This document shows, piece after piece, positions 21,160 to 30,245 of a stretch of 35,048 nt of DNA (within the stretch, counting starts at the first letter, position 1; each line of letters opens with the position of its first letter). A model generated the notes under the pieces. The model ran no database searches and was not told the origin of the DNA. It was given only the letters and a program-made list of their open reading frames with translations. Position numbers and translations under genes: made by a program. The stretch covers positions 1 to 35,048 of the IMG/VR virus record IMGVR_UViG_3300047321_000323. One strand, given 5' to 3'. Origin of the DNA: a virus.

Positions 21160-21837
21160 ATGGCGGAAGACTTCCGCTATTCGAGACCCGTGAGGCCCGC
21201 TTTGCCATGGCTCATCAACGAGGACCGCGCCGTTAAGGCGAAACTCCAGGGCCTCTCTGTCACCGACGCGAATGCACCGGACGGACGACCCGTTCCGGTG
21301 CGTTACCGCATTCCCGAGGTAGAGCTGGCGACGCAGACCTTCCCCCTGGTCGTCATCGAGCACGCGGGCATCGAGAAGGCCGACGAGCGTGAGCACCGTG
21401 GCCCTGTCTACCTGCCGTACGCCCCCGAGGGCACGACCGGCTGGTGGGCGGAGGGAGACACCTCCTACGACGTCACGCAGTCCCCGTACCTCGTCGAGTA
21501 CCCGATCCCCTTCGATCTGCGGTACCGCGTCATGGTCTTCACCCGTCTCGCAGAGCACGACATTGCGCTGGCGTCTTTGATGATGCAGCGCGATCGGATT
21601 CCTGCGCGGTTCGGATTTCTGGAGATCCCCGAGGACGGAACGGTACGTCGACTGGATCTTCTCGGCGGCCCCGAGCTGGCCGACACCCGCGACGAGAACG
21701 GAAAGCGTCTGTTCCGTCGCGAATACCTGATCTCTGTGTCCAGCGAAATGCTTCAGTCCGTCGCTGACGCGTACATCAAGGCGACCAGTGTGGCACTGGA
21801 CTTCGAGTACTTCACGGACAACGTAACTCGCCCATGA
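21160..21837 (+). CDS. Tail completion/terminator protein
   Basis: A 225-residue protein starting at ATG 21160, just upstream of the sheath gene, where myophages usually keep the tail terminator. It contains PLVVIEHAGIEKADEREHRGPVYLPY, PYLVEYPIPFDLRYRVMVFTRLAEHDIALASLMMQRD and a C-terminal strand-rich VSSEMLQSVADAYIKATSVALDFEYF. The mix of a helix packed on an extended sheet and the 'pyP-x-x-y-d-L-x-y-x-v' centre fits the tail terminator/completion class. The assignment rests on position and pattern. Confidence 0.72.
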   Translation: MAEDFRYSRPVRPALPWLINEDRAVKAKLQGLSVTDANAPDGRPVPVRYRIPEVELATQTFPLVVIEHAGIEKADEREHRGPVYLPYAPEGTTGWWAEGDTSYDVTQSPYLVEYPIPFDLRYRVMVFTRLAEHDIALASLMMQRDRIPARFGFLEIPEDGTVRRLDLLGGPELADTRDENGKRLFRREYLISVSSEMLQSVADAYIKATSVALDFEYFTDNVTRP

Positions 21838-21890
21838 CCCGGACCCAGGATTCGTAACCCCAGGAATTCACTTTCACCCAGGAGAAACAG

Positions 21891-23435
21891 ATGACTGTCT
21901 ACAAGCGGCCCGGTGTCTACATCGACGAGACGCTTACCCCGCTCGCGCAGACCGCGACGACTCCCGGCGAGTCCGTTGCGGCCTTCGTCGGCACCTCCAA
22001 GCAGGGCGGCCCGCTGGCGCCGACCCTGGTCTCGTCGTTCTCGCAGTACGTCGCCACCTACGGCGGCTTCGGCGACACCTCGGACCTGCTCCCGTTCGCC
22101 GTCTACCAGTTCTTCAACAACGGCGGCAACAGCGCCTACATCGTGCGCGCGGCGGCCTCCGACGCGGTCGCAGCGTCCGTCTCCCTGGAGGACACCGAGG
22201 CCACGCCTGAGCCGACCCTCAAGGTCACCGCGATCTCCCCGGGAACGTGGGGCAACCAGGTCTACGTCGACATCGTTCCGGGCGCCACTGGCTCCGGACG
22301 GTTCGACATGTACGTCTACGTGGGCGGGGACACCGCCGCGTACCTCAAGGAGCGTTTCTCCGACGTCTCCCTGGACCCGTCCGACTCCCGCAACGCGCAG
22401 GCCCTGATCAACTCCCCGGTCACCGGCTCGTCCTTCATCCAGGTCCAGAGCCTGCTTAATACCGCGTGGGATCCCACCCACTCCCCGGCCGTCCAGACGG
22501 GCACCGCGCTGATCGGGGGCACCGACGGCGTCGCCGCGATCGACCTGGCCACTGCCGCCCAGCGACTGGAGATCGTCGAGGACAACCTCGTCCTGAACGT
22601 GCCGGGCGTCACCGACGCGACGGTGCTCAACCCGATCATCCAGTGGGCCGAGGACCAGGGCTCGGTGTTCGTCGTCGTGGACGGTGCGAAGGCCACGTCT
22701 GCCGACAACGCCCACTCCTACGCGCTGAGCCTCCAGGGCATGTCCACGGGCGGCTCCGCGATCCGCTCGTCGTCCTACGCAGCCATCTACGGCCCGTGGC
22801 TGATCGTCAACGACCCGGCCACGACGTCGTCCGGCTCGGCCCGGCTGCTGCCTCCTGGCGGTGCTGTGCTCGGCCAGTACAGCCGTACCGACGCCTCCCG
22901 TGGTGTGCAGAAGCCACCGGCCGGTGTCGACACGGTCCTCAAGGGTGTGCTGGACGTGCAGTTCCGGTTCTCCAACGACGACCAGGACAACCTCAACGTC
23001 GCTGGCATCAACGTGCTGAAGTCGCTGCCCGGCACCGGCTTCGTCATCTACGGCGCCCGCACCCTGTCGACTGGCATGCCTGACCGGTACGTCTCCGTCC
23101 GCCGGTCGCTGATGCTGATCAAGAAGGGCATCCTCGACGCCACCCGGTTCGCCGTCTTCGAGCCCAACGACTCGATCCTGTGGGACCAGGTCAACGCGGT
23201 CATCTCGCAGTACCTGCTGACCCTCATGCAGACGGGCGTGCTGGCCGGAACCACTCCGGAGCAGGCGTTCTTCGTGGTGTGCGACTCGACCAACAACACC
23301 GCCGCGTCGGTGGCGAACGGGGTCGTGAACATCTCCGTCGGTGTCGCTCTCCAGACCCCGGCCGAATTCATCGTCATCGAGATCGGCCAGTTCAGCGGTG
23401 GTTCCTCCGCCACTGACAGCACGGCCACTTCCTGA
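21891..23435 (+). CDS. Contractile tail sheath protein
   Basis: A 514-residue sheath subunit; its stacked rings contract to drive the tube through the cell envelope. Sheath hallmarks are the opening YKRPGVYIDET, then VAAFVGTSKQGG and YQFFNNGGNSAYIVRAAASDA in the N-terminal domain, APT-like repeats in the middle, and a C-terminal domain with GINVLKSLPGTGFVIYGARTLS, RYVSVRRSLMLIKKGILDATRFAVFEPND and AEFIVIEIGQFSGGS. ATG 21891 follows AGGAGA. It shows that the particle is a myovirus. Confidence 0.95.
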   Translation: MTVYKRPGVYIDETLTPLAQTATTPGESVAAFVGTSKQGGPLAPTLVSSFSQYVATYGGFGDTSDLLPFAVYQFFNNGGNSAYIVRAAASDAVAASVSLEDTEATPEPTLKVTAISPGTWGNQVYVDIVPGATGSGRFDMYVYVGGDTAAYLKERFSDVSLDPSDSRNAQALINSPVTGSSFIQVQSLLNTAWDPTHSPAVQTGTALIGGTDGVAAIDLATAAQRLEIVEDNLVLNVPGVTDATVLNPIIQWAEDQGSVFVVVDGAKATSADNAHSYALSLQGMSTGGSAIRSSSYAAIYGPWLIVNDPATTSSGSARLLPPGGAVLGQYSRTDASRGVQKPPAGVDTVLKGVLDVQFRFSNDDQDNLNVAGINVLKSLPGTGFVIYGARTLSTGMPDRYVSVRRSLMLIKKGILDATRFAVFEPNDSILWDQVNAVISQYLLTLMQTGVLAGTTPEQAFFVVCDSTNNTAASVANGVVNISVGVALQTPAEFIVIEIGQFSGGSSATDSTATS

Positions 23436-23449
23436 GAGGTAACCCACTG

Positions 23450-24001
23450 ATGGCTACGACCACGTCCACCGTCGGACACATCGCGACGGACCCGCTTCGG
23501 AACTTCAAGTTCCAGGTCCAGATCCAGCACCCGGGCATCAAGGGCTTCGCCCGCATGGGCTTCATGTCCGTTTCAGGTCTGAACGTCACGACCGAGGTGA
23601 TTCCGTACCGCGAGGGCGGTATGAACACAACGACCCAGAAGATGCCGGGGCAGAGCGACTTCGCCCCCATCACCCTCTCCAAGGGCCTCGCGGTCGGCGA
23701 CTCGCAGATGATGGACTGGATGCGGCAGTTGTTCACTGTCCTCCAGGGAACCGGAAACGGAAAGGCCGGTGCGGAATTCCGGCACATGGTCGACATCAAG
23801 GTGCTCGACCACCCGGTGACTTCCGGCGCCACTCCCGCCAAGGCTGCGTTCCGCGTTTACAACGCGTGGCCCACGGCGGTGGCCTTCTCGGACCTGGACG
23901 CGGGCGCCAACGCGATCATCGTTCAGCAGATGACCCTCGCTCACGAGGGCTTCGAGTTCAAGTTGGCTAACAGCACGGGCTCGTCTTCCGTTAGTTTCTA
24001 A
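23450..24001 (+). CDS. Tail tube protein (T4 gp19-like)
   Basis: A 183-residue inner tube subunit, 14 bases after the sheath stop with GAGGT upstream. Family features are DPLRNFKFQVQIQHPGIKGFARMGFMSVSGLNVTTEVIPYREGG near the start, PGQSDFAPITLSKGL in the middle, and LDAGANAIIVQQMTLAHEGFEF at the end, the usual pattern of the T4 gp19/Hcp-like tube family. It polymerises inside the sheath. Confidence 0.94.
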   Translation: MATTTSTVGHIATDPLRNFKFQVQIQHPGIKGFARMGFMSVSGLNVTTEVIPYREGGMNTTTQKMPGQSDFAPITLSKGLAVGDSQMMDWMRQLFTVLQGTGNGKAGAEFRHMVDIKVLDHPVTSGATPAKAAFRVYNAWPTAVAFSDLDAGANAIIVQQMTLAHEGFEFKLANSTGSSSVSF

Positions 24002-24037
24002 TAGCGGATTCCCGAGACTCGACTAGGAGCAAAACCA

Positions 24038-24901
24038 GTGGCTAACGACCTTAATACCGAGGGGTACTCCAGCCCCCTTGCGAACCCCGGTGCAGCGAAC
24101 GCCGCCATCGCGGCAGTGCTCAACCAGGGGGGCGAGGTCGCAAAGCCCGAGATCGCTTTCCCGGCAGGTGGTAATTTCCGCCTGCCGGGAGGCTATGTCT
24201 TGGGCAACGACTTCCCTAGCACCCGTTTCGACGCCGAGGTGCGGGAACTTACCGGCGCGGACGAAGAGGCCATCACCAAGGCCCGCCAGGGCGGTGTCGG
24301 CAAGTTCATCTCCACCCTGCTCGCCTCCGGAACTGTTTCCGTGGGAGGCGAGAAGACCAGCCCCGTCCTTCTGTCCAACCTCCTGCTCGGCGACCGCGAC
24401 ATGCTCCTGATGGAGATCCGGCGCGCGACCTACGGCGACGAGATCGTCTGGGAGCGGTTCTCCTGCATGCACTGCGGCGAGGAGTTCCGCCTGTCCGTCA
24501 CGCTCGACGAGATCCCCGTCCGGCGCCTGGAGGACCCGTCCCAGCGCATCTTCGAAGTCGAACTGCGAAAGGGCCGTAAGGCATTCGTCCGGCTTCCCGT
24601 AGGCAACGACCAGGACGCAATCCTCGCCGTCGTCGACCGAACCACCGACTCCGAGCAGAACACCCTCCTGCTTTCCCGCTGCCTCATTTCCGTGGTCGAG
24701 GCCGACGGCAGCGAGAATGCCGTCACCGGAAATCCCGAGTTCGCCCGCTCTCTGGGCATCGTGGACCGACAGCGCATCCTCGATGCGATTGAGAACAAGC
24801 AGCCCGGCCCTCAGTACAATGAGGTCAAGTTCACGCACGATTCGTGCGGAAAGGAGGTCCCCCTCTTCATTTCGGCGGGGGATCTGTTTCAGGGCCTGTA
24901 A
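24038..24901 (+). CDS. Tail assembly chaperone, T4 gp26-like (short form)
   Basis: A 287-residue protein starting at GTG 24038 with AGGAGC upstream, ending at TAA 24899-24901. It contains TRFDAEVRELTGADEEAITKA, LLLGDRDMLLMEIRRATYGDEIVWERFSCMHCGEEF with a C-x2-C pair, and a second cysteine in DSCGKEVPLF. This matches the T4 gp26/baseplate-type chaperones that sit between tube and tape measure. No separate start codon serves the conserved frame that follows, so a frameshifted long form is likely. The CTTAATACC word lies at codons 5-7. Confidence 0.82.
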   Translation: MANDLNTEGYSSPLANPGAANAAIAAVLNQGGEVAKPEIAFPAGGNFRLPGGYVLGNDFPSTRFDAEVRELTGADEEAITKARQGGVGKFISTLLASGTVSVGGEKTSPVLLSNLLLGDRDMLLMEIRRATYGDEIVWERFSCMHCGEEFRLSVTLDEIPVRRLEDPSQRIFEVELRKGRKAFVRLPVGNDQDAILAVVDRTTDSEQNTLLLSRCLISVVEADGSENAVTGNPEFARSLGIVDRQRILDAIENKQPGPQYNEVKFTHDSCGKEVPLFISAGDLFQGL

Positions 24902-25061
24902 CTACCACGACACGTACTTCGAATACGAGCAACTAGTCGAACTAAGTCCGGCGTGGAGCCTCAGCGAGATTCGCCGGTTGACCGTGCGCGAGCGTCTTCA
25001 CTGGGTGAAGTGGTTCAGGGCGCAGCGACATAGGCGAATTGCTGAGGCAGAGAATGGCTGA
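24861..25061 (+). CDS. Frame +1 extension of the tail assembly chaperone (DUF6760-like)
   Basis: In the +1 frame a segment runs from before the chaperone stop to TGA 25059-25061 and encodes NYHDTYFEYEQLVELSPAWSL, then SEIRRLTVRERLHWVKWFRAQRHRRI. It resembles the DUF6760-type proteins found between tube and tape measure in contractile systems. No ATG or GTG precedes the conserved part, so it is probably made by +1 frameshifting. Two slip sites fit: CCC-C at 24860-24863, just 2 bases after AGGAGG (24852-24857), and GGG-G at 24878-24881. Confidence 0.68.
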   Translation, partial: PSSFRRGICFRACNYHDTYFEYEQLVELSPAWSLSEIRRLTVRERLHWVKWFRAQRHRRIAEAENG

Positions 25062-28000
25062 GAGCACTGTGGCGGGGCAGGGAACGCTCCTGGGGTGGAA
25101 TAAGGCCCAGGACGCGATCTCTGCCCTGACGCGTACCATCAACGACCTGAACAAGGGTCTCAAGGGCGTAAACACCGGAGTCGGGCAGATGTCCCGTTCC
25201 CGGGGCGTAGGCATGGCGCTGGGCGACGTATGGAACGGCACCAGCAACTACGCCCGTAACGTCGGCTCTGTCGGTAACGGGGGCGCCGTCCGCTTCTCCA
25301 ACAACGGCTCGCAGGGTGGCGGTGCGTCCAACAACGGTGGCTCCGGCGGTTCTGGTGGCTCCGGTGGCACGAACACCCCCCGTCTGGGTGGTGGCTCGGG
25401 AAACAACGGCGGCCAGAAGAGCCGCTACACCCTCAAGAGCGGTCTCCAGGGCGTCGTCGCGTGGGGCCAGAAGCAGTTGCCCGACCAGGTCGACATGCAG
25501 ACGACCGCCTACCAGGCGGCGCAGTACTCGTCCCAGTCCTGGCACACGCTGCGTGACGCGGCCTTCAAGAACAACTTCACCGCCCAGTCCACCCAGGACG
25601 CGGCGTCGGCCTACGCCACGATGTCGCAGATGGGCCTGTCGCCCGGCTCTGCGAACTTCAACACGAACTGGAACTACGTCAAGGGCACCTCGGGATACCT
25701 GAACCCGGGCATGTCCGAGGCGCAGCGTGCGCAGGGTACGGCCGCAGCGTGGAGCGCTACGACGTACAACACGCTGCGCGGCATGGGCATCCAGACGATC
25801 AAGAACGGCACGAAGCAGAGCCCTCGACAGATCGCCCAGCAGATCTACCAGCGGTTCCCGGAACTCAAGCGGGTCAAGACGAACGCGCAGTTGTCGGCAA
25901 CCCTCGACGACCCGGGCTCCGGCCTGAACCAGTCGCTGAACTCCTGGGGCCTGGACCAGAACACCCTGCAACTGGTCAAGGGTGAACTCAAGGGCATGAT
26001 GCTCGCGCAGATCCACGGTGGTTCTGCGCAGACGTACGTCAGCCTCGCCAACCAGCGCGACAGCGGATCCACGCAGGAGAAGAAGAACTCCGCCCAGAGC
26101 GCGCTCGGAAAGATGGGCATCGGCGGGTCGACCGCCAACACCCTGATGACCCGCGCGGGCACCCTGCGGAACCAGGAAGTCAACACCAACGATGCCTTCA
26201 CGTCCGGTCTCCAGACCGCGACGAAGTACCTGGACATGTTCTCCACCGCGCTCCAGGGCGTCCTGAAGTCGACCGGCGCGGACTCCGTCCTGGGATTCAC
26301 CGGCGGTGCTGGCTCCCTGCTGGGCTCCAGCATCGGCTCCGGCATCGGCGCCTACGGCACCATGCGCGGTCTCGCCTCGGTGGGACGCCTGGCCGGTATG
26401 GGCGGAAGCGGAGGCGGTGGTCTGCTCGGTGCTGCTCGGGCGGCCCTGGGTGGCGGTACGGGAGAGGCTGCGGGCTTCGGTGCTCTGGGAGGTGCCCTGG
26501 ACCTGTCTGGGGCCGCTCTGGGCGCTGCTGGCGGTTTCGGTATCGGCGCCTACCTCACACACCACTTCGGCTCGAAGGTCGTCGACCACGTCAGCAAGAA
26601 GGGCTCGACTGGCAACAAGTGGGGCCACGTCGCTGTCGACGCCGGAGCGGGCGCCCTGACGGGTGCGGCCATCGGCTCCGTCGTCCCGGTCATCGGTACC
26701 GGTATCGGTGCAGCGGTCGGTGGTGTGATCGGCGCGGGCACGGGCATCGTCAGCAACTTCTTCGGTGGTGCTGGTGGCTCGGGCGGTGCGGCTTCCGCCA
26801 CGGGTAGCAAGACGTCCGGCGCGAAGGCCACAGGTACGCAGGGCGCGGGCAAGACGGCTGCTGCCGTTATCAAGGTCGCCATGAGGTACCTGGGCGTGAA
26901 GTACGTCTGGGGTGGCAGCACTCCGAAGGGCTTCGACTGCTCCGGCCTGATCCAGTATTCGTTCCGGCAGATCGGGGTGTCCCTGCCCCGTACGGCCGCG
27001 CAGCAGCAGCGGGCGGGCAAGAAGGTCAACCTCAGTGACGTGCGCGCGGGAGACCTGCTCTTCAACGGCAACCCGGCACACCACGTCGTGATGTGCATCG
27101 GCGGCGGCAAGATCATTGAGGCGCCGCACACGGGAGCCGTGGTCCGCGTCCGGTCCTTCCGGCCGAGCGAGTTCACCAACGCTGTGCGGGTCCTCGGTTC
27201 CGTCGGCAACCTCGGAGACCCGTCCAGCGACACCGAGGAGACGGCCGGTTCGGACTCCAACCGCCTGTCCACCATGGGCTTCGGCGGTGACGTCGGCTCG
27301 TACGGCTCGATCGAGGAGGCGGACGCCATCGCGTCCGGCATCACCTCGACCGGCGCAGGTATCGGCTCCGACGCGGGCAGCAAGGACTCGAAGGACGACG
27401 CCTCCAACGACGCGGTCCCGACCAACATGCCGTCCGGCAACGTCAAGAAGTGGATCAAGACGGCGCTCGGGATCCTGCACCAGGACACCAAGCAGAACGA
27501 GTCCATCGTCAACACGATGATCCAGCACGAGTCGTCGGGTAACCCTCACGCGATCAACCGCACCGACTCAAACGCCAGGGCGGGTCACCCGTCCAAGGGC
27601 ATCATGCAGACGATCGACTCGACGTTCAACGCGTACTCGATCAAGGGCCACAAGGACATCTGGAACCCCGTCGACAACATCATCGCGGGCGTGCGCTACG
27701 AGGAGTCGCGCTACCACACGCTGGCCAACGCGCCGGGCATCAAGTCCATGGCCAACGGCGGCAAGTACAAGGGCTACGCGGTCGGCTCGACGAACATCGA
27801 CGTAGACCAGACGGCACGCGTCCACGCAGGCGAGATGATCATCCCGGCCTACCAGGCAGACGCCATGCGCAAGGTCCTGGCCGGGAACAACGCCATGTCC
27901 TCCGTCGGCGGGCTTAATACCAAGGGCGCCACGCCCACCCTGAACTTCCACTCCGGTGCGATCACCGTGCAGGTGCAGGGCGTCATGGACCAGCGCGCGG

Positions 28001-28077
28001 CCCGGGATGCTGCCCAGCAGTTCATACAGGCCATCGCCGAGGACAACCGAATCAACCTCATCGCGGCAGGAAACTAA
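25054..28077 (+). CDS. Tape measure protein with NlpC/P60 and lytic transglycosylase domains
   Basis: A 1007-residue tape measure that sets tail length and probably enters the cell envelope first. ATG 25054 has GAGG upstream and overlaps the chaperone extension by 8 bases. Residues 1-130 end in a Gly/Asn/Ser-rich linker, 130-410 are helical, and 410-590 are Gly/Ala-rich with hydrophobic stretches that could form membrane segments. An NlpC/P60 peptidase follows at about 605-715 (GFDCSGL, Cys629; HHVVMCIGGG, His677). A transglycosylase-type domain with catalytic Glu826 (MIQHESSGNPHAIN) covers about 797-900. The two enzymes would open peptidoglycan during infection. Confidence 0.93.
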   Translation: MAESTVAGQGTLLGWNKAQDAISALTRTINDLNKGLKGVNTGVGQMSRSRGVGMALGDVWNGTSNYARNVGSVGNGGAVRFSNNGSQGGGASNNGGSGGSGGSGGTNTPRLGGGSGNNGGQKSRYTLKSGLQGVVAWGQKQLPDQVDMQTTAYQAAQYSSQSWHTLRDAAFKNNFTAQSTQDAASAYATMSQMGLSPGSANFNTNWNYVKGTSGYLNPGMSEAQRAQGTAAAWSATTYNTLRGMGIQTIKNGTKQSPRQIAQQIYQRFPELKRVKTNAQLSATLDDPGSGLNQSLNSWGLDQNTLQLVKGELKGMMLAQIHGGSAQTYVSLANQRDSGSTQEKKNSAQSALGKMGIGGSTANTLMTRAGTLRNQEVNTNDAFTSGLQTATKYLDMFSTALQGVLKSTGADSVLGFTGGAGSLLGSSIGSGIGAYGTMRGLASVGRLAGMGGSGGGGLLGAARAALGGGTGEAAGFGALGGALDLSGAALGAAGGFGIGAYLTHHFGSKVVDHVSKKGSTGNKWGHVAVDAGAGALTGAAIGSVVPVIGTGIGAAVGGVIGAGTGIVSNFFGGAGGSGGAASATGSKTSGAKATGTQGAGKTAAAVIKVAMRYLGVKYVWGGSTPKGFDCSGLIQYSFRQIGVSLPRTAAQQQRAGKKVNLSDVRAGDLLFNGNPAHHVVMCIGGGKIIEAPHTGAVVRVRSFRPSEFTNAVRVLGSVGNLGDPSSDTEETAGSDSNRLSTMGFGGDVGSYGSIEEADAIASGITSTGAGIGSDAGSKDSKDDASNDAVPTNMPSGNVKKWIKTALGILHQDTKQNESIVNTMIQHESSGNPHAINRTDSNARAGHPSKGIMQTIDSTFNAYSIKGHKDIWNPVDNIIAGVRYEESRYHTLANAPGIKSMANGGKYKGYAVGSTNIDVDQTARVHAGEMIIPAYQADAMRKVLAGNNAMSSVGGLNTKGATPTLNFHSGAITVQVQGVMDQRAARDAAQQFIQAIAEDNRINLIAAGN

Positions 28078-28835
28078 TGGCTACGCGGATCCAGGACAAT
28101 GGCTCTTTCGACCCCCGCATAACGAAACTCCCCGGCCTTCAGTCACTCGTTGGCGGGGGTAAGAAGTTGAGCCGGGGCTTCATCATTCAGGAGAAGCCGG
28201 TAGACGGCGTGCGCTACCGGTGCAATTTCCTGTACAACCCGAGCGTCCTGAATGTCTCGCACTCCGTGAATTCAGCGGTCCAGGCGGACGACAATGCGCT
28301 CAACCCGAACGACGTGACGGCAAAGGACTTCCTTATGCCGTTGCAGCAGACGGTCCAGTTCAACCTGCTTTTCGACCGGACCTACGAGATGTGGGACTCC
28401 TCCCGGGTGTCCGGCGCCGAGAACATATTCGTACCTGCTCTCGGCGTGGGCTGGGACATTTCCATGCTCTACAAGATCACCGGTATCTCCGCATCCGTAG
28501 ACGTAACCGGCGAGGGTGCAGACGCCACGGGCGACTCCTCGAAGTCGTTCCGAAAGGGGCAGTTCAGTTTCGACGCGGCCGGTCCCATGCTGTACGTCCC
28601 GGTCTACCTCGTCGTCGGCGACACCCTGAACTACTACGGGGTCATCCAGGACCTCGAAATCCAGTACACCCACTGGAACCAGCAGATGATCCCGTCCCGC
28701 TGTCAGGTGTCCATCACCATGCAGTTGCTTCCGAAGCCGAAGGGCGGCGGGGAATTCGTGTCCTTCGGAAGGCTCCCCGCAGGAATGACCCCGGACGACT
28801 TCGCTAAAGGGGCAAACGGAAAGGGTGGACGATGA
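28077..28835 (+). CDS. Baseplate/tail protein
   Basis: A 252-residue protein whose ATG 28077 shares one base with the tape-measure stop (TAATG). It contains RYRCNFLYNPSVLNVSHSVNSAVQ, then DFLMPLQQTVQFNLLFDRTYEMW and YVPVYLVVGDTLNYYGVIQDLEIQYTHWNQQMIPSRCQVSITMQLLP. That 'Y-x-G-x-I-x-x-l ... M-x-P-x-R-x-x-v-x-i' ending is typical of tape-proximal baseplate proteins (T4 gp48/54-like or contractile tube-associated proteins preceding LysM). It likely starts tube polymerisation at the baseplate. Confidence 0.8.
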   Translation: MATRIQDNGSFDPRITKLPGLQSLVGGGKKLSRGFIIQEKPVDGVRYRCNFLYNPSVLNVSHSVNSAVQADDNALNPNDVTAKDFLMPLQQTVQFNLLFDRTYEMWDSSRVSGAENIFVPALGVGWDISMLYKITGISASVDVTGEGADATGDSSKSFRKGQFSFDAAGPMLYVPVYLVVGDTLNYYGVIQDLEIQYTHWNQQMIPSRCQVSITMQLLPKPKGGGEFVSFGRLPAGMTPDDFAKGANGKGGR

Positions 28836-29104
28836 TCTCCGCTGACTCCCGCTACGCAGACTCGACCCTCACTCTGGTTGCCTCCGGGCGCGGCACGAAC
28901 CTCACCATCGTGCCCGGCCAGCAGCGCGAGTGGTCGTTCAACTTCACCTACCACCAGTTGACCGGCGCCGACCGGATCGACCTGCTCGCCGTGCAGTACT
29001 TCGGCGACGCACGGATGTGGTGGAACATCGCCGACGCCAACCCCGAGGTCATGGACTGGACCGTCCTTACCCCGGGACAGATCATCAGGATCCCGAATGC
29101 CTGA
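28832..29104 (+). CDS. LysM-like baseplate protein
   Basis: A 90-residue protein starting at ATG 28832, overlapping the previous stop (ATGA). The C-terminal half (YHQLTGADRIDLLAVQYFGDARMWWNIADANPEVMDWTVLTPGQIIRIP) has the LysM-type pattern, with alternation ending in L-x-P-G-Q-x-I-x-I-P, as in T4 gp53 and the tail-LysM proteins that precede gpD homologues. It probably links the baseplate hub to the tube and may contact peptidoglycan. Confidence 0.88.
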   Translation: MISADSRYADSTLTLVASGRGTNLTIVPGQQREWSFNFTYHQLTGADRIDLLAVQYFGDARMWWNIADANPEVMDWTVLTPGQIIRIPNA

Positions 29105-30245
29105 GCCGACACCTGTCACCGGCCTGACCATCTCCGGCCACCGGGTAACCAACTACATCAAGCGCGTCGAGGTCCGCGAGGGCTACGGCACGCACTCCAT
29201 GGCGATCGTGGACGTGACGACCAGCGCCGCCAGCTCGGCCTACCCCGAGCTGGCCCCTGTCGTGCTCGACTACGGCCGCAGTCCCAACGACATCGTCCGC
29301 TGGTACGGCTACGTGCACCACTCCAGCGTCCTGGCCAGCAACAGTTCCAAGACGGTGACCGCACGCTACGTGTGCATCGGCACCAGCTTGCCGCTGAACA
29401 TCCAGCGGACCCGGTCATGGAAGAACGTCAGCCCCACCTCCATCGTCCGCCAGGTAGGCCGCCAGAACGGGCTGCGTACCGTCATCTCCCCGTCCTCCCG
29501 GAGGCTCACCTACTGGGCGCAGAGCGGGCAGAGCGACTTCAAACTCCTCCAGGACCTGGCGCACGAAGTCGGCTTCCGGTTTTGGGTGGAAGGGACGACG
29601 CTCTACTTCCTCGACCCGCGCGTCCTCCTTCTGGGACAGAAGGCCCAGAACATCCCGGTGTTCTCCAAGAACCAGCAGCCCGGGGTTATGGACACCATCC
29701 GGGAGTTGTCGATCCTCGCGGGCACCATGGTTCCCCGCCAGAACGGCACAACGGGCACCAGCAGCATCTCCGGCCTGGACGCGAAAACCGGCCGGGTGAT
29801 CAAGGCTTCGTCCGCGTCGAATACCGGGACGTCTGCATTCCTCAATTCCATAACGACCGCTCGGGCCGTCGACAACTACGCGGACGCGCAGGCGCTTATG
29901 GAAGCCCGCACGCTCGCCTCGCGTGGCTGGCTCACCATGCAGGCCACGCTGTACGGAACGGCAAAGGTTACCCCGGGGACGCTTGTCGCTATCACCGGGC
30001 GTTCCCTTTCTTCGGACCGTACCGGCCGGTGGATGGTGACCGGAACCAAGCACATCATCAACCGGGACAAGAGCAATTCCGGGTGGGTGTTCACCACGAC
30101 CGTCGATGCGGAAAGGGACCAGCCCTACGCGGTAACATTCCGGAGCGATGCTAACAAGCGATTCAAATTCGATACCGTCCCGGCTGTCTTGAGGAACAAG
30201 CAGTTCTGGGAATCGAGTCTTCTGGAGGACATCAATGTCGGCTGA
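29097..30245 (+). CDS. Baseplate hub protein (late control D / gp27-like)
   Basis: A 382-residue hub protein that starts 8 bases inside the LysM gene. The family pattern is seen in VTNYIKRVEVREGYGTHSMAIVDVT, WYGYVHHSSVLASNSSKTVTARYVCIGTSLPLN, QVGRQNGLRTVISPS and SDFKLLQDLAHEVGFRFWVEGTTLYFLDPRVLL, the last being the standard gpD/VgrG-type ending of the second hub domain. C-terminal segments continue with GWLTMQATLYGTAKVTPGTLVAITG. It would form the trimeric hub that carries the spike encoded next. Confidence 0.9.
   Translation: MPEPTPVTGLTISGHRVTNYIKRVEVREGYGTHSMAIVDVTTSAASSAYPELAPVVLDYGRSPNDIVRWYGYVHHSSVLASNSSKTVTARYVCIGTSLPLNIQRTRSWKNVSPTSIVRQVGRQNGLRTVISPSSRRLTYWAQSGQSDFKLLQDLAHEVGFRFWVEGTTLYFLDPRVLLLGQKAQNIPVFSKNQQPGVMDTIRELSILAGTMVPRQNGTTGTSSISGLDAKTGRVIKASSASNTGTSAFLNSITTARAVDNYADAQALMEARTLASRGWLTMQATLYGTAKVTPGTLVAITGRSLSSDRTGRWMVTGTKHIINRDKSNSGWVFTTTVDAERDQPYAVTFRSDANKRFKFDTVPAVLRNKQFWESSLLEDINVG

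Noticed and set aside
21753-23447. 564-codon minus-strand open frame
   Set aside because: It mirrors the tail sheath gene, which has strong family features; the antisense translation is low-complexity.
25015-27549. 844-codon open frame on the minus strand
   Set aside because: It lies opposite the tape measure gene and arises from high GC at third positions. Its Gly/Arg/Val-rich translation has no domain, and the plus-strand protein has clear catalytic motifs.
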